Shown here in pieces: positions 30,260 through 39,401 of a DNA stretch of 58,097 nt. The notes beneath the pieces were generated by a model, which saw nothing but the letters and a program-made list of their open reading frames with translations, had not been told where the DNA came from and searched no databases. A program made the position numbers and the translations under genes. Each line of letters begins with the position of its first letter. Position 1 is the first letter of the stretch. Source of the DNA: Gammaproteobacteria bacterium (lineage in GTDB: Bacteria; Pseudomonadota; Gammaproteobacteria; JAJPIJ01); NCBI GenBank assembly GCA_022071965.1, contig JAJVIQ010000029.1:1-58097 (forward strand), in the 5' to 3' direction.

Positions 30260-31519
30260 ATGCCGCTGACCGTTATTGGCGTCAACCACAAACATGCACC
30301 CGTCGCCGTGCGCGAGCGGGTGGCATTCAGTCCGGAGCAGTTGCCCCAGGCACTCGAAACGCTACGCGGCTGCGCGGGAGTGCTCGAGGCGGCCATCCTG
30401 TCCACGTGCAACCGCACCGAGGTCTACTGCCACACGGAGAATGATGCCCGGGAAGGGGTCATCGCCTGGCTCGCCACGCAGCCTGGCCTCGGCGACACCG
30501 ACCTGCGGCCCTACCTCTATTGCCACGATCAACCCGAAACCGTACGCCATCTGCTGCGGGTTGCCTCGGGCCTGGACTCCATGGTCCTGGGCGAACCGCA
30601 GATCCTCGGCCAGCTCAAGGAGGCCTACCAGGCGGCCATCGACCACGGCAGCATCGGGCGACTGCTCAACCGGCTTTTTCAGCACAGCTTCCACATCGCC
30701 AAGAAGGTGCGTACGGACACGGCCATCGGCTCCAGCCCGGTGTCCATCGCGTTCGCCGCAGTGCGGCTGGCGCAGCAGATACACGGCGATCTGGCCGGCA
30801 CGACCGCGATGCTCATCGGCGCCGGCGACATGATCGAGCTCGCCGCCAATCACCTGTACGCGAATCGCCTGAGAAACCTTCTGGTCGCGAATCGCTCTGT
30901 GGAGCGCGCGCAAACCATTGCCTCGCGCTTCGGTGGCTACGCATTGCCCCTTCATGACCTGCCGGCGCATCTGGCCGACGCGGACATCGTCATCTCCTCC
31001 ACGGCCTCCCGCACGCCGATACTCATGGCCGCCACGGTCGCGCGGGCCTTGCAGGCTCGCCGGCGTAAGCCGATGTTTCTCGTCGACATCGCCGTGCCGC
31101 GTGACATCGATCCGGCCGTCGGCGAACTGGAGGACGTATACCTTTACACGATCGACGACCTGCAGGCCGTCATCGAGGAAAATCTGCGGTCGCGCGAGGC
31201 GGCGGCCTCGCAGGCCGAGGAGATGATCGACACGGCGGCACTGCAGTTCCTCGAGTGGATGCAACAAGGCGATGCCGTGGACATGCTGCGCACGCTGCGC
31301 GGCCACGCCGAAGCAGCCCGCGACGAGGTGCTGCAGCGTGCGCTGAAACAACTGGAATGCGGGATGCCGCCGCAGGAAGCGCTGCAGTTCCTCGCCAATA
31401 CCCTCACCAACAAGCTGATACACGCGCCGACGGTGAGAATAAAGGCCGCGGCGACCGAAGGTCGCGACGACATCGTCGCAACGGCAGCCGAACTGTTCGA
31501 ACTGAAGCCCGGCGGCTGA
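30260..31519 (+). CDS. hemA: Glutamyl-tRNA reductase
   Basis: HemA reduces glutamyl-tRNA to glutamate-1-semialdehyde, the first committed step of C5 haem synthesis. The 419-residue product has MPLTVIGVNHKHAPVAVRERVAF, the catalytic-cysteine block LSTCNRTEVYC, SGLDSMVLGEPQILGQLK, a Rossmann domain (AMLIGAGDMIELAANHL) and the C-terminal dimerisation helix. The order hemA-prfA-prmC, divergent from lolB, is that of Escherichia coli. Confidence 0.97.
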   Translation: MPLTVIGVNHKHAPVAVRERVAFSPEQLPQALETLRGCAGVLEAAILSTCNRTEVYCHTENDAREGVIAWLATQPGLGDTDLRPYLYCHDQPETVRHLLRVASGLDSMVLGEPQILGQLKEAYQAAIDHGSIGRLLNRLFQHSFHIAKKVRTDTAIGSSPVSIAFAAVRLAQQIHGDLAGTTAMLIGAGDMIELAANHLYANRLRNLLVANRSVERAQTIASRFGGYALPLHDLPAHLADADIVISSTASRTPILMAATVARALQARRRKPMFLVDIAVPRDIDPAVGELEDVYLYTIDDLQAVIEENLRSREAAASQAEEMIDTAALQFLEWMQQGDAVDMLRTLRGHAEAARDEVLQRALKQLECGMPPQEALQFLANTLTNKLIHAPTVRIKAAATEGRDDIVATAAELFELKPGG

Positions 31520-31630
31520 CGGCCGCGAGGCTTTTGCCCCGAGGCCCGCCCTGTGGCACCCGGGGAATCGGGAGAGGGTGCCGGCGCGGTACAATTGCAC
31601 GCCTGGCCGCCGGGCTCCGACATTTTGAAC

Positions 31631-32719
31631 ATGAAGGTCTCTTTGCTGAACAAACTGCAGGCACTTGCCGAACGGCAGGAGGAACTCGGCGCGTTGCTCG
31701 CCGATCCTCAGATCATCGGGGATCAGAACCGCTTCCGTTCGCTGTCGCGCGAATACGCCGAGTTGACCCCGGTGGTCGACTGCTTCTCGCGATTTCGCCG
31801 CAACGAAGCGGCGATCGCCGAGTCGCGGGCCATGATGCGGGAGAGCGACGAGGAGATGCAGGCACTGGCCGGGGAGGAGATGGCACGGGCGAGGGAGGAA
31901 AACGGGCGCCTGGCCGCGTACATGCAGAAGCTGCTGTTGCCGAAGGATCCTGCGGACAGCAGCAATATCTTTCTCGAGGTGCGGGCCGGTACCGGCGGCG
32001 ATGAGGCCGCGCTTTTCGGCGCGGATCTGTTCCGGATGTATTCGCGCTACGCGGAGGCCCGCGGCTGGCAGGTCGAGATCGTCAGCAGCAGCGAAAGCGG
32101 GCTGGGCGGTTACAGGGAGATTATCGCCCGGATCGTCGGGCACGGGGCCTATTCCCGGCTGAAATTCGAGTCCGGAACGCATCGCGTCCAACGGATCCCG
32201 CAGACCGAGGCCCAGGGCCGAATACATACCTCCGCGTGCACGGTGGCGATCCTGCCGGAGGTCGACGAGGTCGGCGAGATCGAGATCAACCCCGCCGACC
32301 TGAAAGTGGATACTTACAGGTCCTCGGGCGCCGGCGGCCAGCACGTGAACAAGACCGACTCGGCGATACGCATTACCCATCTGCCGACCGGCGTGGTCGT
32401 GGAGTGCCAGGAGGAACGATCGCAGCACAAGAATCGCGCCAGGGCCATGAGCCTCCTGAAGGCACGACTGCTGGCGGCGCAGCGGGAGAAGCGGCAGGCG
32501 GAGCAGGCGGAGACGCGACGTAATCTGGTCGGTAGCGGCGACCGCTCGGAGCGCATTCGCACATATAATTTCCCACAGGGCCGCATCACCGATCACCGTA
32601 TCAATTTGACGGTCTACCGACTGACCGACGTGCTGGAAGGCGATCTCGACACCATCATCGAGCCACTCATCGCCGAGCACCAGGCCGATCAGCTGGCGGC
32701 CATGGGGATGGAGCCGTGA
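31631..32719 (+). CDS. prfA: Peptide chain release factor 1
   Basis: RF1 ends translation at UAG and UAA. The 362-residue product carries the GGQ motif at 235-237 ([17 protein letters not shown]) and a PxT anticodon tripeptide at 190-192, here PQT in [16 protein letters not shown] where Escherichia coli has PAT. The start at 31631 fits the family; the 26 codons upstream are unrelated. The stop overlaps the GTG start of prmC by four bases, coupling the release factor to the enzyme that methylates its GGQ glutamine. Confidence 0.96.
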   Translation: MKVSLLNKLQALAERQEELGALLADPQIIGDQNRFRSLSREYAELTPVVDCFSRFRRNEAAIAESRAMMRESDEEMQALAGEEMARAREENGRLAAYMQKLLLPKDPADSSNIFLEVRAGTGGDEAALFGADLFRMYSRYAEARGWQVEIVSSSESGLGGYREIIARIVGHGAYSRLKFESGTHRVQRIPQTEAQGRIHTSACTVAILPEVDEVGEIEINPADLKVDTYRSSGAGGQHVNKTDSAIRITHLPTGVVVECQEERSQHKNRARAMSLLKARLLAAQREKRQAEQAETRRNLVGSGDRSERIRTYNFPQGRITDHRINLTVYRLTDVLEGDLDTIIEPLIAEHQADQLAAMGMEP

Positions 32720-33591
32720 GCGCCGCCGTTGGGACAGCGGCTGAACCGACGGTCGGCGAGCTGCTGCGGCGGGGAGAGGCAGGGTTGCAGGGCGGTGATT
32801 CGCCGCGCCTCGATGCGGAGGTGCTGTTGGCCGGGGCTCGCCGGTGCTCGCGGGCGGCCCTGTTTCGGGATCGCGACGAAGCCCCGGGAGCCGCGGTCGC
32901 GGACGTCTTCCTGCGTTGGGTAGCTGAGCGGGCGCGCGGGGTTCCGGTGGCCTACCTCCTGGGGCGCCGGGAGTTCTGGTCGCTCGGCCTGGAGGTCACG
33001 CCTGCCACCTTGATCCCAAGGCCGGAGACGGAACTGCTCGTCGAGCGCGTGCTGGAATTGATGCCGTTTGGCGCGTCGACCCGCGTCGCGGACCTCGGCA
33101 CCGGCAGCGGGGCGATCGCCATCGCGATAGCGAGCGAGCGGCCATCGGCGGCCGTGGTGGCCACCGACAGGTGCGAGGCCGCGCTCGCCGTCGCCGTCCG
33201 CAATGCCGCAAGGCTGGGAGTTCGCAACGTGACATTTCGCAGGGGCGACTGGTTTGAGCCTCTGGCGGGGGGGAGCGTCGACGTCATCGTCTCGAATCCG
33301 CCCTATGTGGTGGCCGGCGATCCTCGACTGGAGGAAGGCGACCTGCGATTCGAACCGCCATCGGCGTTGGTGGGCGGCCGCACCGGGCTCGAGGCGATCG
33401 GACTGCTCGTCCGGAACGGTTACTCCCACCTGACCCCCGGCGGCTGCCTGGCGCTCGAACATGGGCAGGATCAGGGGGCCGCGGTGCGCGGGTTGTTTAT
33501 CGCTGCGGGCTATGGCGGCGTAGTCACCTATCGCGATCTCGCCGGCAGGGAACGGGCCACCCTTGGGCGGCGTGGGCGCAGCGATGGTTGA
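32716..33591 (+). CDS. prmC: Release factor glutamine N5-methyltransferase
   Basis: PrmC methylates the glutamine of the GGQ motif in RF1 and RF2. The 291-residue product has the SAM-binding [16 protein letters not shown] (about 124-139) and the catalytic NPPY (194-197). [27 protein letters not shown] (in parts) is the characteristic N-terminal half. The start is GTG at 32716, overlapping the prfA stop (GTGA). It overlaps the following unknown gene by eight bases. Confidence 0.95.
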   Translation: MSAAVGTAAEPTVGELLRRGEAGLQGGDSPRLDAEVLLAGARRCSRAALFRDRDEAPGAAVADVFLRWVAERARGVPVAYLLGRREFWSLGLEVTPATLIPRPETELLVERVLELMPFGASTRVADLGTGSGAIAIAIASERPSAAVVATDRCEAALAVAVRNAARLGVRNVTFRRGDWFEPLAGGSVDVIVSNPPYVVAGDPRLEEGDLRFEPPSALVGGRTGLEAIGLLVRNGYSHLTPGGCLALEHGQDQGAAVRGLFIAAGYGGVVTYRDLAGRERATLGRRGRSDG

Positions 33592-33991
33592 GATCGCGCT
33601 GCGTAGCCGGGTGCTCAGGGCCGCCACCCCCGCCGAGGGCTCGGTGCTGCAGGGATTGCGCCAGGTGCCCGGCGTTGAGGCGGCCGAAAACGCGGGAAGC
33701 TGCGGTATCCATTTGCAATACGACGTGCGGAGAACCGGCATGAGCACGCTGCTTGCGTGGCTGGCCGTTCGCGGCGTTCATGCCGACAGGGGCTGGCGCA
33801 CGCGGCTGCGCCATGGATGGATGGTCTATATGGATGCCGTTGCGCGGGAGGCGCTGGCCGCCGATGTCGGATGGGAATCGTCGCTGCGAGAACTCTACGG
33901 GGGCAGGGCGCCGGCTCGAGAACCTGCGCGGAGCGACGAACACGCGCATCATTGGCGCAGATACCTGGCGCGCACGGAGAGCCAGCCATGA
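33584..33991 (+). CDS. Uncharacterised protein, coupled between prmC and the MoeB-like gene
   Basis: I do not recognise this 135-residue protein. It starts at 33584 inside the end of prmC (eight-base overlap) and its stop overlaps the MoeB-like start by four bases (ATGA), so it is almost certainly translated with both. The N-terminal 75 residues (AEGSVLQGLRQVPGVEAAE, then IHLQYDVRRTGMSTLLAWLAVRGV) have the length and alternation of a ferredoxin-like fold resembling heavy-metal-associated domains, but lack the CxxC metal site. The C-terminal part contains WMVYMDAVAREAL. Codon use is like its neighbours. The position suggests a link to sulfur-carrier chemistry or nothing specific. Confidence 0.7.
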   Translation: MVEIALRSRVLRAATPAEGSVLQGLRQVPGVEAAENAGSCGIHLQYDVRRTGMSTLLAWLAVRGVHADRGWRTRLRHGWMVYMDAVAREALAADVGWESSLRELYGGRAPAREPARSDEHAHHWRRYLARTESQP

Positions 33992-34770
33992 CGGCCAGCA
34001 AGCCTGCACTGAGTCGCGATCAGCTTGTCCGTTACAGCCGTCACATCATGCTGAAGGAATTCGGCGTGGGCGGCCAGGAGCGGCTGCTCGCCTCGCGCGT
34101 GCTGTTGATCGGCCTCGGCGGCCTCGGTTCGCCGGCCTCGATGTACCTCGCTGCCGCCGGGGTTGGCGAGATGGTTCTCGTCGATTTCGACCGTGTCGAG
34201 CTCTCGAACCTGCAGCGGCAGATCGTGCATGGCACCTCGGATATCAAGCGTCCGAAGGTGCAGAGTGCGCGCGACCGGCTGCTGGCGATGAATCCGGACG
34301 TGCGACTGACGACCTGGGAAAAGGCACTCGACGAACGGGAGCTCATCGATCAGGCGGCCGCGGCGGACGTCGTCGTCGACTGCAGCGACAATTTCGCCAC
34401 GCGGTTCGCGATCAACGCCGCCTGCGTGCAGACCGGGACGCCGCTGGTATCGGCGGCCGCGATCCGCTTTGACGCGCAGGTTGCCGTCTTCATGAACAGG
34501 GGCGATGGCGGGTGTTACCGCTGCCTCTACGACGACGCCGCGACCGGCCAGGAGACCTGCGCCGCCAACGGAGTGGCCTCACCCCTGCTCGGCATCATCG
34601 GCTCGGTTCAGGCCATGGAGGCCATGAAAATCCTCGCAGGCGTCGGGCCGGGGCTGGACGGCCGGCTGCTGATCCTCGACGGACTGCGCATGGAGTGGAA
34701 CGCCATACATCTGCGGCGCGACCCTGGCTGCCCGGTCTGCGGAGACCGGCCGTCCGCACACGCCTCCTGA
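33988..34770 (+). CDS. MoeB/ThiF-family adenylyltransferase
   Basis: A 260-residue E1-like enzyme that adenylates the C-terminal glycine of a ubiquitin-like sulfur carrier such as MoaD or ThiS. Visible are RYSRHIMLKEFGVGGQERLLASRVLLIGLGGLGSPA (in parts; ATP loop GLGGLGSP), DFDRVELSNLQRQIVH, the DCSDNFATRF metal/ATP block, and two zinc-binding pairs CYRC and CPVC. A cysteine in QETCAANGVASPL lies where ThiF has its active cysteine. thiS is present at 56018 in this window without a thiF beside it, so this gene could activate ThiS, MoaD or both; that is inference. Confidence 0.9.
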   Translation: MTASKPALSRDQLVRYSRHIMLKEFGVGGQERLLASRVLLIGLGGLGSPASMYLAAAGVGEMVLVDFDRVELSNLQRQIVHGTSDIKRPKVQSARDRLLAMNPDVRLTTWEKALDERELIDQAAAADVVVDCSDNFATRFAINAACVQTGTPLVSAAAIRFDAQVAVFMNRGDGGCYRCLYDDAATGQETCAANGVASPLLGIIGSVQAMEAMKILAGVGPGLDGRLLILDGLRMEWNAIHLRRDPGCPVCGDRPSAHAS

Positions 34771-34901
34771 GGGATGCCAGAGCACCGCATTGCGCCCCGC
34801 GCGGACCGAGGCGGGGTTCGGGCCCGCGGGGCGGGCGGCGTCCGCCAGCACGAGGGCCTCAGCAAGCCAGGGTCACGATCCCTCTCGCCGACACCGGGGC
34901 A

Positions 34902-34934
34902 TTGCCGGCATTGATGCGAATGATTATCATTGCG
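34902..34934 (+). promoter_or_regulatory. Promoter overlapped by a Fur-box core
   Basis: TTGCCG at 34902-34907 and TATCAT at 34925-34930 have a 17-base spacer. The 13-base palindrome AATGATTATCATT at 34919-34931 sits over the -10 element and equals the centre of the classic Fur box (AATGATAATCATT) but for the central base. Iron-loaded Fur bound here would block polymerase. The outer three bases on each side do not match the 19-base consensus. Confidence 0.7.
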
Positions 34935-34973
34935 GATAGTCGAACCGACCGGATCCTGGGAGAACATTTGCAG

Positions 34974-35258
34974 ATGCGGTTTTCCATCCAGGCGCGCTGG
35001 GTCAATGGCGCTCCCCACTTGGAGGTGACGGAGCTCGAGACGGGAGAACTGCGCATGCAATGGCGGCTCGTACGAGCATGGCCTCCCCCCGGCGGGGGGT
35101 GCGGTATCGGGACGCTCACCAGGGCGCCAGACAGCGCGGGCACGCTACCGGCCCTCATCCGTCAATTGCTGCTGGTGGCGTGCACCGAGGAACTCGCACG
35201 GCCCAACCCGGCAGTCGAGGTCAAGAAAAACGGGGCCTGGTCGAACCGGAAACGCTGA
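34974..35258 (+). CDS. Small protein of unknown function, probably iron-regulated
   Basis: A 94-residue ORF starting MRFSIQARWVNGAPHLEV. I do not recognise it. It has the alternating pattern of a beta-rich N-terminal half (ELETGELRMQWRLVRAW), a Pro/Gly turn (PPPGGGCG), and a C-terminal helix (LPALIRQLLLVACTEEL). There is no signal peptide. GGGAG lies 11 bases before this ATG but 5 bases before an in-frame TTG at 34968, which may be the true start. It begins just downstream of a promoter covered by a Fur-box core and is convergent with bfd, so a role in iron metabolism is likely. Expression is not proven. Confidence 0.55.
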   Translation: MRFSIQARWVNGAPHLEVTELETGELRMQWRLVRAWPPPGGGCGIGTLTRAPDSAGTLPALIRQLLLVACTEELARPNPAVEVKKNGAWSNRKR

Positions 35259-35330
35259 AAACGGGCAGGGCCGCTACGCGACACCGATGGGCGTCGCTCC
35301 GGCTCTGGATCGCCACGGCGTTAGGGGGCG

Positions 35331-35576
35331 TTAGGCGATGCAGGACTCGACGGAGTCCACCCGCGTGCTGGCGCGGCCCTTCGCGAAAGTCCGGAGGTGG
35401 GACGACTCGCCGGGGCTGACGTGCTGGGACAGGCAGGCGTTCGCCGTGTCTTCGCAGGCGCCGCAGCAGGTGGCGACCCGGAGGCGGTCGCGGAGGTCCT
35501 CCAGGCCGCGCGCACCACCCTCGACGGCGTCGCGGATGTCATGGTCAGTAACTGCGTTGCAGATGCAGACGTACAC
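35331..35576 (-). CDS. bfd: Bacterioferritin-associated ferredoxin
   Basis: Bfd is a [2Fe-2S] protein that passes electrons to bacterioferritin to release stored iron. The 81-residue product has the four cluster cysteines at exactly the positions known from Escherichia coli Bfd: C4, C6, C38 and C41 (MYVCICNAVT and TCCGAC). The last 30 residues (SPGESSHLRTFAKGRASTRVD) are an extension without obvious motif. It is expressed when iron is low; a matching promoter with Fur-like sequence lies just upstream. bfr is 186 bases further upstream on the same strand. Confidence 0.94.
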   Translation of the reverse strand: MYVCICNAVTDHDIRDAVEGGARGLEDLRDRLRVATCCGACEDTANACLSQHVSPGESSHLRTFAKGRASTRVDSVESCIA

Positions 35577-35620
35577 GCTTTAAGGCCCTGAGTGCAGTAA
35601 AGTTGGGATAGCTGGTATCA

Positions 35621-35649
35621 ATGATAGTACAAATGAGAGACATTCGCAA
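35621..35649 (-). promoter_or_regulatory. bfd promoter with Fur-like sequence in the spacer
   Basis: On the minus strand TTGCGA (35649-35644) and TATCAT (35626-35621) are spaced by 17 bases. The spacer reads AATG-TCTC-TCATT, an imperfect palindrome centred near 35638 and matching about ten of nineteen Fur-consensus positions. Both halves resemble the promoter at 34902, which supports joint iron control. Confidence 0.5.
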
Positions 35650-35762
35650 CTGACCCTATGCGTGCCCCGCGCCCAGCGCCAGGCACCATGGGTCAAATGG
35701 GGACGGGTCGATGCTACGGCACCGGCCAGTCGTTCACCGCCCGCCGACCGCGAGCCGCGCAG

Positions 35763-36227
35763 TCACATCATGGACTGTTGGTAGTTCTCCAGGCCAACGC
35801 GCTCGATCAGATCCAGCTGCGTCTCCAGCCAGTCGATATGGCCCTCCTCATCCTCGAGTATGTCCTCGAACAACTCGCGGCTGACATAATCACCGGCATC
35901 TTCACAAGCGGCTATGGCCTCCTTGAGCATTGGAATCGCCTCCATCTCCGAGGTGAGATCGGCCTGCAGCATCTCCAGGGTGTTCTCGCCGATGCGCAGC
36001 TTGCCAAGCTCCTGAAGGTTGGGGAGTCCCTCGAGGAACAGGATACGCTCGATCAATCTGTCGGCATGCTTCATCTCGTCCACGGATTCCTTGTACTCGT
36101 ACTCGTCCAGTTTCTTAAGCCCGAAATTCCGGAACATGCGCGCATGGAGGAAATACTGGTTGATGGACGTAAGCTCGTTCTTCAAGGCCTTGTTGAGGTG
36201 CGCGATGATCTTCTTGTCACCCTTCAT
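35763..36227 (-). CDS. bfr: Bacterioferritin
   Basis: A 154-residue haem-containing ferritin that stores iron in a 24-subunit shell. The ferroxidase ligands fall at their canonical numbers: E18, E51, H54, E94, E127 and H130. The haem ligand M52 is present in [12 protein letters not shown]. The start at 36227 gives the family N-terminus [19 protein letters not shown]; 54 upstream codons in frame are not coding. The companion gene bfd lies downstream on the same strand with its own promoter. Confidence 0.97.
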   Translation of the reverse strand: MKGDKKIIAHLNKALKNELTSINQYFLHARMFRNFGLKKLDEYEYKESVDEMKHADRLIERILFLEGLPNLQELGKLRIGENTLEMLQADLTSEMEAIPMLKEAIAACEDAGDYVSRELFEDILEDEEGHIDWLETQLDLIERVGLENYQQSMM

Positions 36228-36269
36228 GATCGGAGCCCTCGTTGCATGGATGGATGCTCTTGAATGCGC

Positions 36270-36275
36270 ACTATA
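36270..36275 (-). promoter_or_regulatory. -10 element upstream of bfr
   Basis: TATAGT on the minus strand, about 43 bases ahead of the bfr start codon, is a good -10 hexamer. No convincing -35 hexamer is found at 16-18 bases. Confidence 0.4.
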
Positions 36276-36501
36276 GCAAGTGATCGCGGCCCATGGTTGA
36301 CCCCTGGGCCCGAGCCTGGTTTCGCAACGCCCCGCACGACCTCCGAACGCCGTGCGCGCTCGACCGGAAACATTGCGATCTCCATGCACCAGAACGGCCC
36401 GCCGAGGCCGGGTCCAGCCTCGTGTCCACGTGCAGTCATGTTAAATTCCCGATCCGGGAACCTCTGATCCGCGGATACCGCGCAAGAACCGAGCCGCCAC
36501 C

Positions 36502-38538
36502 ATGGATACCAACCCGTTGCTCGATGACCGCCCGCTGCCGGGCTTCGCCCGGATCGAGCCGGCCCACGCCGCGCCCGCGATCGATCATCTGCTCGGCGAG
36601 ATCGAGGCGCAGATCGGGACGCTCCTGAATGGCCCTGCGCCGGGCTGGGCCAATGCGCTCGCGCCCATCGAAGATCTCGATGATCGCCTGAACCGGGCGT
36701 GGTCCCCGATCAGCCATCTCCACAACGTGGCGGACACCGAGGAATTGCGCGCGGCCTACAACAAATGCCTGCCGAAGCTGACCGCCTACGCGACGGACAA
36801 ATATCAATGCGAGCCGTTGTACGACACCTACCGGCGCGTCCGAGATGGAGAGGAATATGCTCGGCTCGGCGCGGCGGAACGCAGGATAATCGATAACGCA
36901 TTGCGTGATTTCCGGCTCTCCGGCATCGAGCTTTCTCCGGACGGCCGTGCCCGCTTCAAGGAACTGAAACAGGCGCTGGCTCGCCTGCAGACCAAGTTCG
37001 AGGAAAATGTGCTCGATGCCACGCATGCGTGGAAGAAGCACCTCACGGACGCAGCGGACTTGGACGGCCTGCCGGCAGCAGCGCTCGCGCTGGCCCGGCA
37101 GACGGCGCAGCGCGAGGGCATGGACGGCCTGATGCTGACGCTGGACATGCCCTGTTACCGCCCCGTCATGGCGTATTGCGCCAATCGCGAGTTGCGGGAG
37201 GAGGTTTATCGGGCCTACGTGACCCGGGCCTCGGAGTTGGGGGCCGGTGCCGGGAAATTCGACAACCGCGCGATCATGGAGGAAATCCTGCAGTCGCGCC
37301 GCGCCCTCGCGGAGCTGCTCGGCTTCGGGAATTTCGCGGAGTATTCACTCGCGACCAAGATGGCAAAATCGACGGCGGAGGTGATCGACTTTCTCGAGGA
37401 TCTCGCGCGGCGATCCAGGCCGGCCGCGCAGAAGGAACTGCAGGAGTTGCGTGACTTCGCGTCCGCACGCTACCAGGCGCGCGACCTGCAGTCGTGGGAC
37501 ATTGCCTACTATAGTGAACGGCTGCGCGAGGAGCGCTACCGCATCTCGCAAGAGGACTTGCGACCATATTTTCCGCTTCACCGGGTACTCGATGGCCTGT
37601 TCGACATCACGCGACGGCTCTATGGCATGCGCATGGAGCCGGCCGACGCGGAAACCTGGCATCCGGACGTCAGGTTCTTCCGGATCATCGACGAGAGCGG
37701 GAATGGGCGTGGGATGTTCTACCTCGACCTTTACGCGCGTCCGCTGAAGAGAGGCGGCGCATGGATGGACGATTGCGTGGCGCGGCGCAGGCGCGCGGAT
37801 GGCAGCGTGCAGATCCCCGTGGCCTATCTGAACGCAAATTTCAGTCCGCCGATCGGGGATAGCCCCTCGCTGCTCACGCACGATGAGGTGCTCACGCTGT
37901 TCCACGAGTTCGGCCACGGCCTGCACCACATGCTGACCTGCATCGATCGGCCAAGCGTTGCAGGTATCAACGGCGTGGCGTGGGACGCCGTGGAACTGCC
38001 CAGCCAGTTCATGGAGAACTGGTGTTGGGAGCGGGACGCGCTCGAACTGCTGTCGGGCCATTTCCAGACCGGCGCGCCGCTCGATTCCTCGCTGCTGGAG
38101 AGGCTGCGCGCCGCACGCAATTTTCAGTCGGGCATGCAGATGGTGCGACAGTTGGAATTCGCGCTGTTCGACTTCCGCCTGCACATGCAGTACCAGCCAT
38201 CACGCGGCCGCACCATCGAGGCCATCATGGAGGACGTGCGCCGTGAAGTCGCTGTCTTGCGACCGCCAGCCTTCAACCGGTTTCAGAACAGCTTCACGCA
38301 CGTTTTCGCAGGGGGCTACGCGGCCGGCTACTACAGCTACAAGTGGGCCGAAGTGCTTTCCGCGGACGCCTATTCGAAGTTCGAGGAGCGGGGCATTTTC
38401 GATCTGCAGACCGGCCGCGAATTCCTGCATCATGTACTGGAAATGGGAGGTTCCCTCGATGCCATGGAGCTTTTCATGCGGTTCCGCGGTCGCCCGCCGC
38501 AGGTCGACGCCCTGCTGCGCCACAGTGGCATAGCCTGA
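36502..38538 (+). CDS. prlC: Oligopeptidase A (M3 family)
   Basis: A 678-residue cytoplasmic zinc metallopeptidase that degrades oligopeptides, including cleaved signal peptides. The zinc-binding motif HEFGH starts at residue 468 (LFHEFGHGLHHMLT), with the third ligand expected in the following ELPSQFMENW. The N-terminus LPGFARIEPAHAAPAIDHLL and C-terminal AGYYSYKWAEVLSADAYSKF are typical. Length matches Escherichia coli PrlC. The preceding 274-base gap shows no clear promoter for this gene. Confidence 0.96.
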   Translation: MDTNPLLDDRPLPGFARIEPAHAAPAIDHLLGEIEAQIGTLLNGPAPGWANALAPIEDLDDRLNRAWSPISHLHNVADTEELRAAYNKCLPKLTAYATDKYQCEPLYDTYRRVRDGEEYARLGAAERRIIDNALRDFRLSGIELSPDGRARFKELKQALARLQTKFEENVLDATHAWKKHLTDAADLDGLPAAALALARQTAQREGMDGLMLTLDMPCYRPVMAYCANRELREEVYRAYVTRASELGAGAGKFDNRAIMEEILQSRRALAELLGFGNFAEYSLATKMAKSTAEVIDFLEDLARRSRPAAQKELQELRDFASARYQARDLQSWDIAYYSERLREERYRISQEDLRPYFPLHRVLDGLFDITRRLYGMRMEPADAETWHPDVRFFRIIDESGNGRGMFYLDLYARPLKRGGAWMDDCVARRRRADGSVQIPVAYLNANFSPPIGDSPSLLTHDEVLTLFHEFGHGLHHMLTCIDRPSVAGINGVAWDAVELPSQFMENWCWERDALELLSGHFQTGAPLDSSLLERLRAARNFQSGMQMVRQLEFALFDFRLHMQYQPSRGRTIEAIMEDVRREVAVLRPPAFNRFQNSFTHVFAGGYAAGYYSYKWAEVLSADAYSKFEERGIFDLQTGREFLHHVLEMGGSLDAMELFMRFRGRPPQVDALLRHSGIA

Positions 38539-38562
38539 CTGCCACGTTGAGAGGGTCTGTCG

Positions 38563-39366
38563 ATGCGCCGAGAACGGAAGCACTCAACCGCAGCGCTCGC
38601 GGCCGGTCTTGCGATCGCCTGTGCGCCGGCCTGCGCGGAGACGGTCTATGTCATCGACAGACTGCTGGTCGGCGTGCATTCGGAGGAATCGCTGGAATCC
38701 CCGATTATCAAGGCGCTTCCCACCGGCACCCCACTCGAGGTGCTCAGGCGGAAAGGCGATCTCGCACAGATAAAGGGGCCCGAGGGCGTGACCGGCTGGG
38801 TCGACGCGGTTTATCTGACCAAGGAGCAGCCGGCTGCCATGCTGTTGGAAAGCCTCGAAGCGCAGAACCGCGAGCTGACCGAGGATCTGAGAACGGCGCA
38901 GGCCAGGATCGGGGAACTGACAGCAGAAGACCGGGCCGCGGCGCAACCGTCCGAATCGGGCAAGGTCGCCGAACTCGCGCAGCAGCTCGACGACGCCCGC
39001 AGGCAGCTGGAGGCCGAACATACTCGCGCCGGCGAGTTGCAGTCCAAGTTGGCGGCGGTCCCGAGCACACCGCCGGCCGATGCCAAGGCGCTGGCCGACC
39101 TGACCCAGGAGAACGCCGCCTTGAAGCGCGAGCTGGAAGAGGCACAGATCAAGGCCATAGGCGCCGCGGAGACCGCACAGGCGCCGGCGCAGCCGGCGGC
39201 CCGTGCGAATACGAGCGCGGGCGTGAGCTTCCTGGTCGGTCGGTGGAACATATCCGCCACGGCAGTCATAGGCGTGCTTTTCGGCGCGTTGCTGGTCGGG
39301 TTGATGGCGGGCATCTGGTTGATGGACACGCGTCAACGCCGCAGGATGGGCGGATTTCGGATCTAG
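38563..39366 (+). CDS. SH3-domain/coiled-coil membrane protein (TIGR04211, YgiM-like)
   Basis: A 267-residue protein with a signal peptide (ALAAGLAIACAPACAET), a bacterial SH3 domain at about 27-90 (VYVIDRLLVGVHSEESLESPIIKALPTGTPLEVL in parts, GVTGWVDAVYLT), a long coiled coil (LESLEAQNRELTEDLRTAQ onwards) and a C-terminal membrane anchor (ISATAVIGVLFGALLVGLMAG) with a basic cytoplasmic tail. This architecture matches the YgiM/TIGR04211 family, whose role is unclear. It lies 24 bases after prlC and just before xth. Confidence 0.87.
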   Translation: MRRERKHSTAALAAGLAIACAPACAETVYVIDRLLVGVHSEESLESPIIKALPTGTPLEVLRRKGDLAQIKGPEGVTGWVDAVYLTKEQPAAMLLESLEAQNRELTEDLRTAQARIGELTAEDRAAAQPSESGKVAELAQQLDDARRQLEAEHTRAGELQSKLAAVPSTPPADAKALADLTQENAALKRELEEAQIKAIGAAETAQAPAQPAARANTSAGVSFLVGRWNISATAVIGVLFGALLVGLMAGIWLMDTRQRRRMGGFRI

Positions 39367-39401
39367 ACGACCACCGGGCCCGCGCGCCACGCCTGTTCAT
39401 C

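Noticed and set aside
30362-32680. A 772-codon minus-strand frame
   Set aside because: It runs antisense through hemA and prfA. Composition is that of a high-GC shadow and no domain is visible.
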